From: Pelodictyon luteolum
GTDB taxonomy: Bacteria; Bacteroidota; Chlorobiia; Chlorobiales; Chlorobiaceae
Direction: 5' to 3'
Assembly: GCF_001622165.1 (NCBI RefSeq)
Contig: NZ_LVWG01000033.1
Span: 62,001-126,000 of the forward strand
Length of the DNA stretch: 64,000 bases
Shown: positions 62,932 through 64,000 of the stretch, one piece after another
Position numbering within the stretch: the first letter of the stretch is position 1
How the letters are laid out: every line of letters begins with the position of its first letter
Notes under the pieces: generated by a model
What the model was told of the DNA's origin: nothing
Databases searched by the model: none
The model's input: only the letters and a program-made list of their open reading frames with translations
Position numbers and translations under genes: made by a program

Positions 62932-64000
62932 ATGGGAATTGTCATAAACCTGTTTTTGATCATTTTTGCTTCAGTTGTGTTTTTTGCGGCAGGTTTTTTC
63001 ATCGGGCGTTTCTTCCTTGAGCGTCTCGGTACGACGAAGGTCCTCGAAGCTGAAGAGCGTGCGGTGCAGATCGTGCAGGAGGCCCAGAAGGAGGCAAACG
63101 AGTACAAAGAGCTGAAGGTCACCGAAGTCAATCAGGAGTGGAAGAAAAAGCGTCGGGAGTTCGATCAGGAGGTGGTGATCAAGAACAACAAGTTCAACCA
63201 GCTCCAGAAACAGGTGCAGCAGCGTGAAGCGCAGTTGAAGAAACAGACGCAGGATGTCCGCGACACCGAGCGGAAACTGCAGGACCAGCAGAAGGAACTC
63301 GATCAGGCGATGGAGACCGTCGGCCTCCGTTCGACCGAACTCGAACGCATCATCACCGAGCAGAACCAGCGCCTTGAGAGCATCGGCAACCTGCAGGCAG
63401 ATGAAGCCCGCCAGATGCTTGTTGACAACATGATTACGAAGGCCCGCGAAGAGGCCACCGAGACCATCCACAAGATCCACGAGGAGGCTGAGGAAAATGC
63501 AGGACGTCTGGCGGAGAAGACCCTTCTTACCGCCATCCAGCGCATCTCCTTCGAGCAGGCAACCGAAAACGCCCTCTCCGTCGTGCACATCCAGAGCGAT
63601 GAACTCAAGGGCCGCATCATCGGCCGTGAGGGGCGCAACATCAAGGCATTCGAAAATGCCACCGGTGTGGACATCATCGTTGACGACACCCCCGAGGTGG
63701 TCATTCTTTCCTGCTTCGATCCGCTCCGCCGCGAGCATGCCAAACTTACCCTGAAGAAGCTGCTTGCCGACGGTGTCATCCATCCGGTGGCCATCGAGAA
63801 GGCCTACCTGGACGCAGGCAAGGAGATGGCCGATGTCATCATGAGTGCAGGAGAAGAGACGCTTGCCTCTCTCCAGATCCCCGACATGCCGGCAGAAGTC
63901 GTCAGGCTCATCGGTACCATGAAGTTCCATACCGTTTATGGACAGAACCTTCTGCAGCACAGCCGCGAAGTGGCCATGCTTGCCGGCATCATGGCGACCG
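62932..64000 (+). CDS. rny: Ribonuclease Y, 3' partial
   Basis: ATG 62932 has GGAGGT about 8 bases upstream. An N-terminal TM helix (LFLIIFASVVFFAAGFFIG) is followed by a long coiled coil (about residues 30-190), a KH domain (GRIIGREGRNIKAFENATG, about residue 225) and the start of the HD domain (MKFHTVYGQNLLQHSREVAML). RNase Y starts mRNA decay at the membrane. The window ends in the HD domain, about 356 of roughly 520 residues being present. Confidence 0.96.
   Translation, partial: MGIVINLFLIIFASVVFFAAGFFIGRFFLERLGTTKVLEAEERAVQIVQEAQKEANEYKELKVTEVNQEWKKKRREFDQEVVIKNNKFNQLQKQVQQREAQLKKQTQDVRDTERKLQDQQKELDQAMETVGLRSTELERIITEQNQRLESIGNLQADEARQMLVDNMITKAREEATETIHKIHEEAEENAGRLAEKTLLTAIQRISFEQATENALSVVHIQSDELKGRIIGREGRNIKAFENATGVDIIVDDTPEVVILSCFDPLRREHAKLTLKKLLADGVIHPVAIEKAYLDAGKEMADVIMSAGEETLASLQIPDMPAEVVRLIGTMKFHTVYGQNLLQHSREVAMLAGIMAT

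Overview
The window looks like about 64 kb of a green sulfur bacterium (Chlorobi; Chlorobium/Pelodictyon type). Supporting signs are two CsmI/J/X-type chlorosome iron-sulfur proteins, a CrtH-type carotenoid isomerase, a tmRNA whose tag reads ADDYSYAMAA, a metK-ahcY pair with a Chlorobi-style leader RNA, and fairly GC-rich coding DNA. A gas-vesicle gene (gvpF/L family) with broken relatives beside it suggests a Pelodictyon-like lineage that has lost its gas-vesicle cluster. The species cannot be fixed from the sequence alone.

Layout. 1-1.6 kb: tail of cpoB and a RodZ-like membrane HTH protein. 1.9-8.4 kb: an iron block (outer-membrane porin, two FeoA, FeoB, FeoC-like, a small Cys-rich protein, flavodoxin, ferritin, DUF2023); two transcription starts in this block share one spaced sequence element. 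8.6-13.3 kb: a small unknown protein, dnaK, hsp20, an ArsR-type regulator, and an ECF sigma factor with its zinc anti-sigma. 13.4-21.2 kb: crtH, an alanine-dehydrogenase-like enzyme, two chlorosome Fe-S proteins and mfd. 21.2-27.8 kb: a peptide-ABC ATPase, a PhoB/PhoR-like pair, a mechanosensitive channel, a Nudix hydrolase, a peroxiredoxin, YqgE and a 30-residue membrane peptide.

27.9-33.3 kb: the tmRNA gene, whose 3' end serves as an attachment site for what look like two tandem, decayed integrative elements. Both carry scraps of type I restriction-modification loci (hsdM and hsdS pieces with a RhuM or BRO protein), and IS3 fragments are present. The displaced tmRNA 3' end and its terminator survive at 33.2 kb. 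33.7-34.4 kb is a HigBA-like toxin-antitoxin locus in which an 8-bp tandem duplication breaks the toxin frame.

34.4-48.6 kb is core chromosome: a YgjP-like metallopeptidase, a second alanine dehydrogenase, a PPC-domain protein, TspO, SulP, a Kef-type antiporter, a hydrolase, trpF, tRNA-Gln, ahcY, metK with leader RNA, and a sugar nucleotidyltransferase. 48.6-51.1 kb is decayed gas-vesicle DNA (AAA-ATPase remnant, intact gvpF/L, broken gvpF/L). 51.1-59.1 kb holds a Nudix gene and an RND-type efflux operon (adaptor, permease, TolC-like). The last codons of the permease gene are split off by a 1.8-kb group II intron that encodes its own reverse transcriptase. 59.2-64 kb: four tRNAs (Pro, Arg, His, Glu), pheT, a coiled-coil protein, zapA, a 6S-like RNA and the start of rny.
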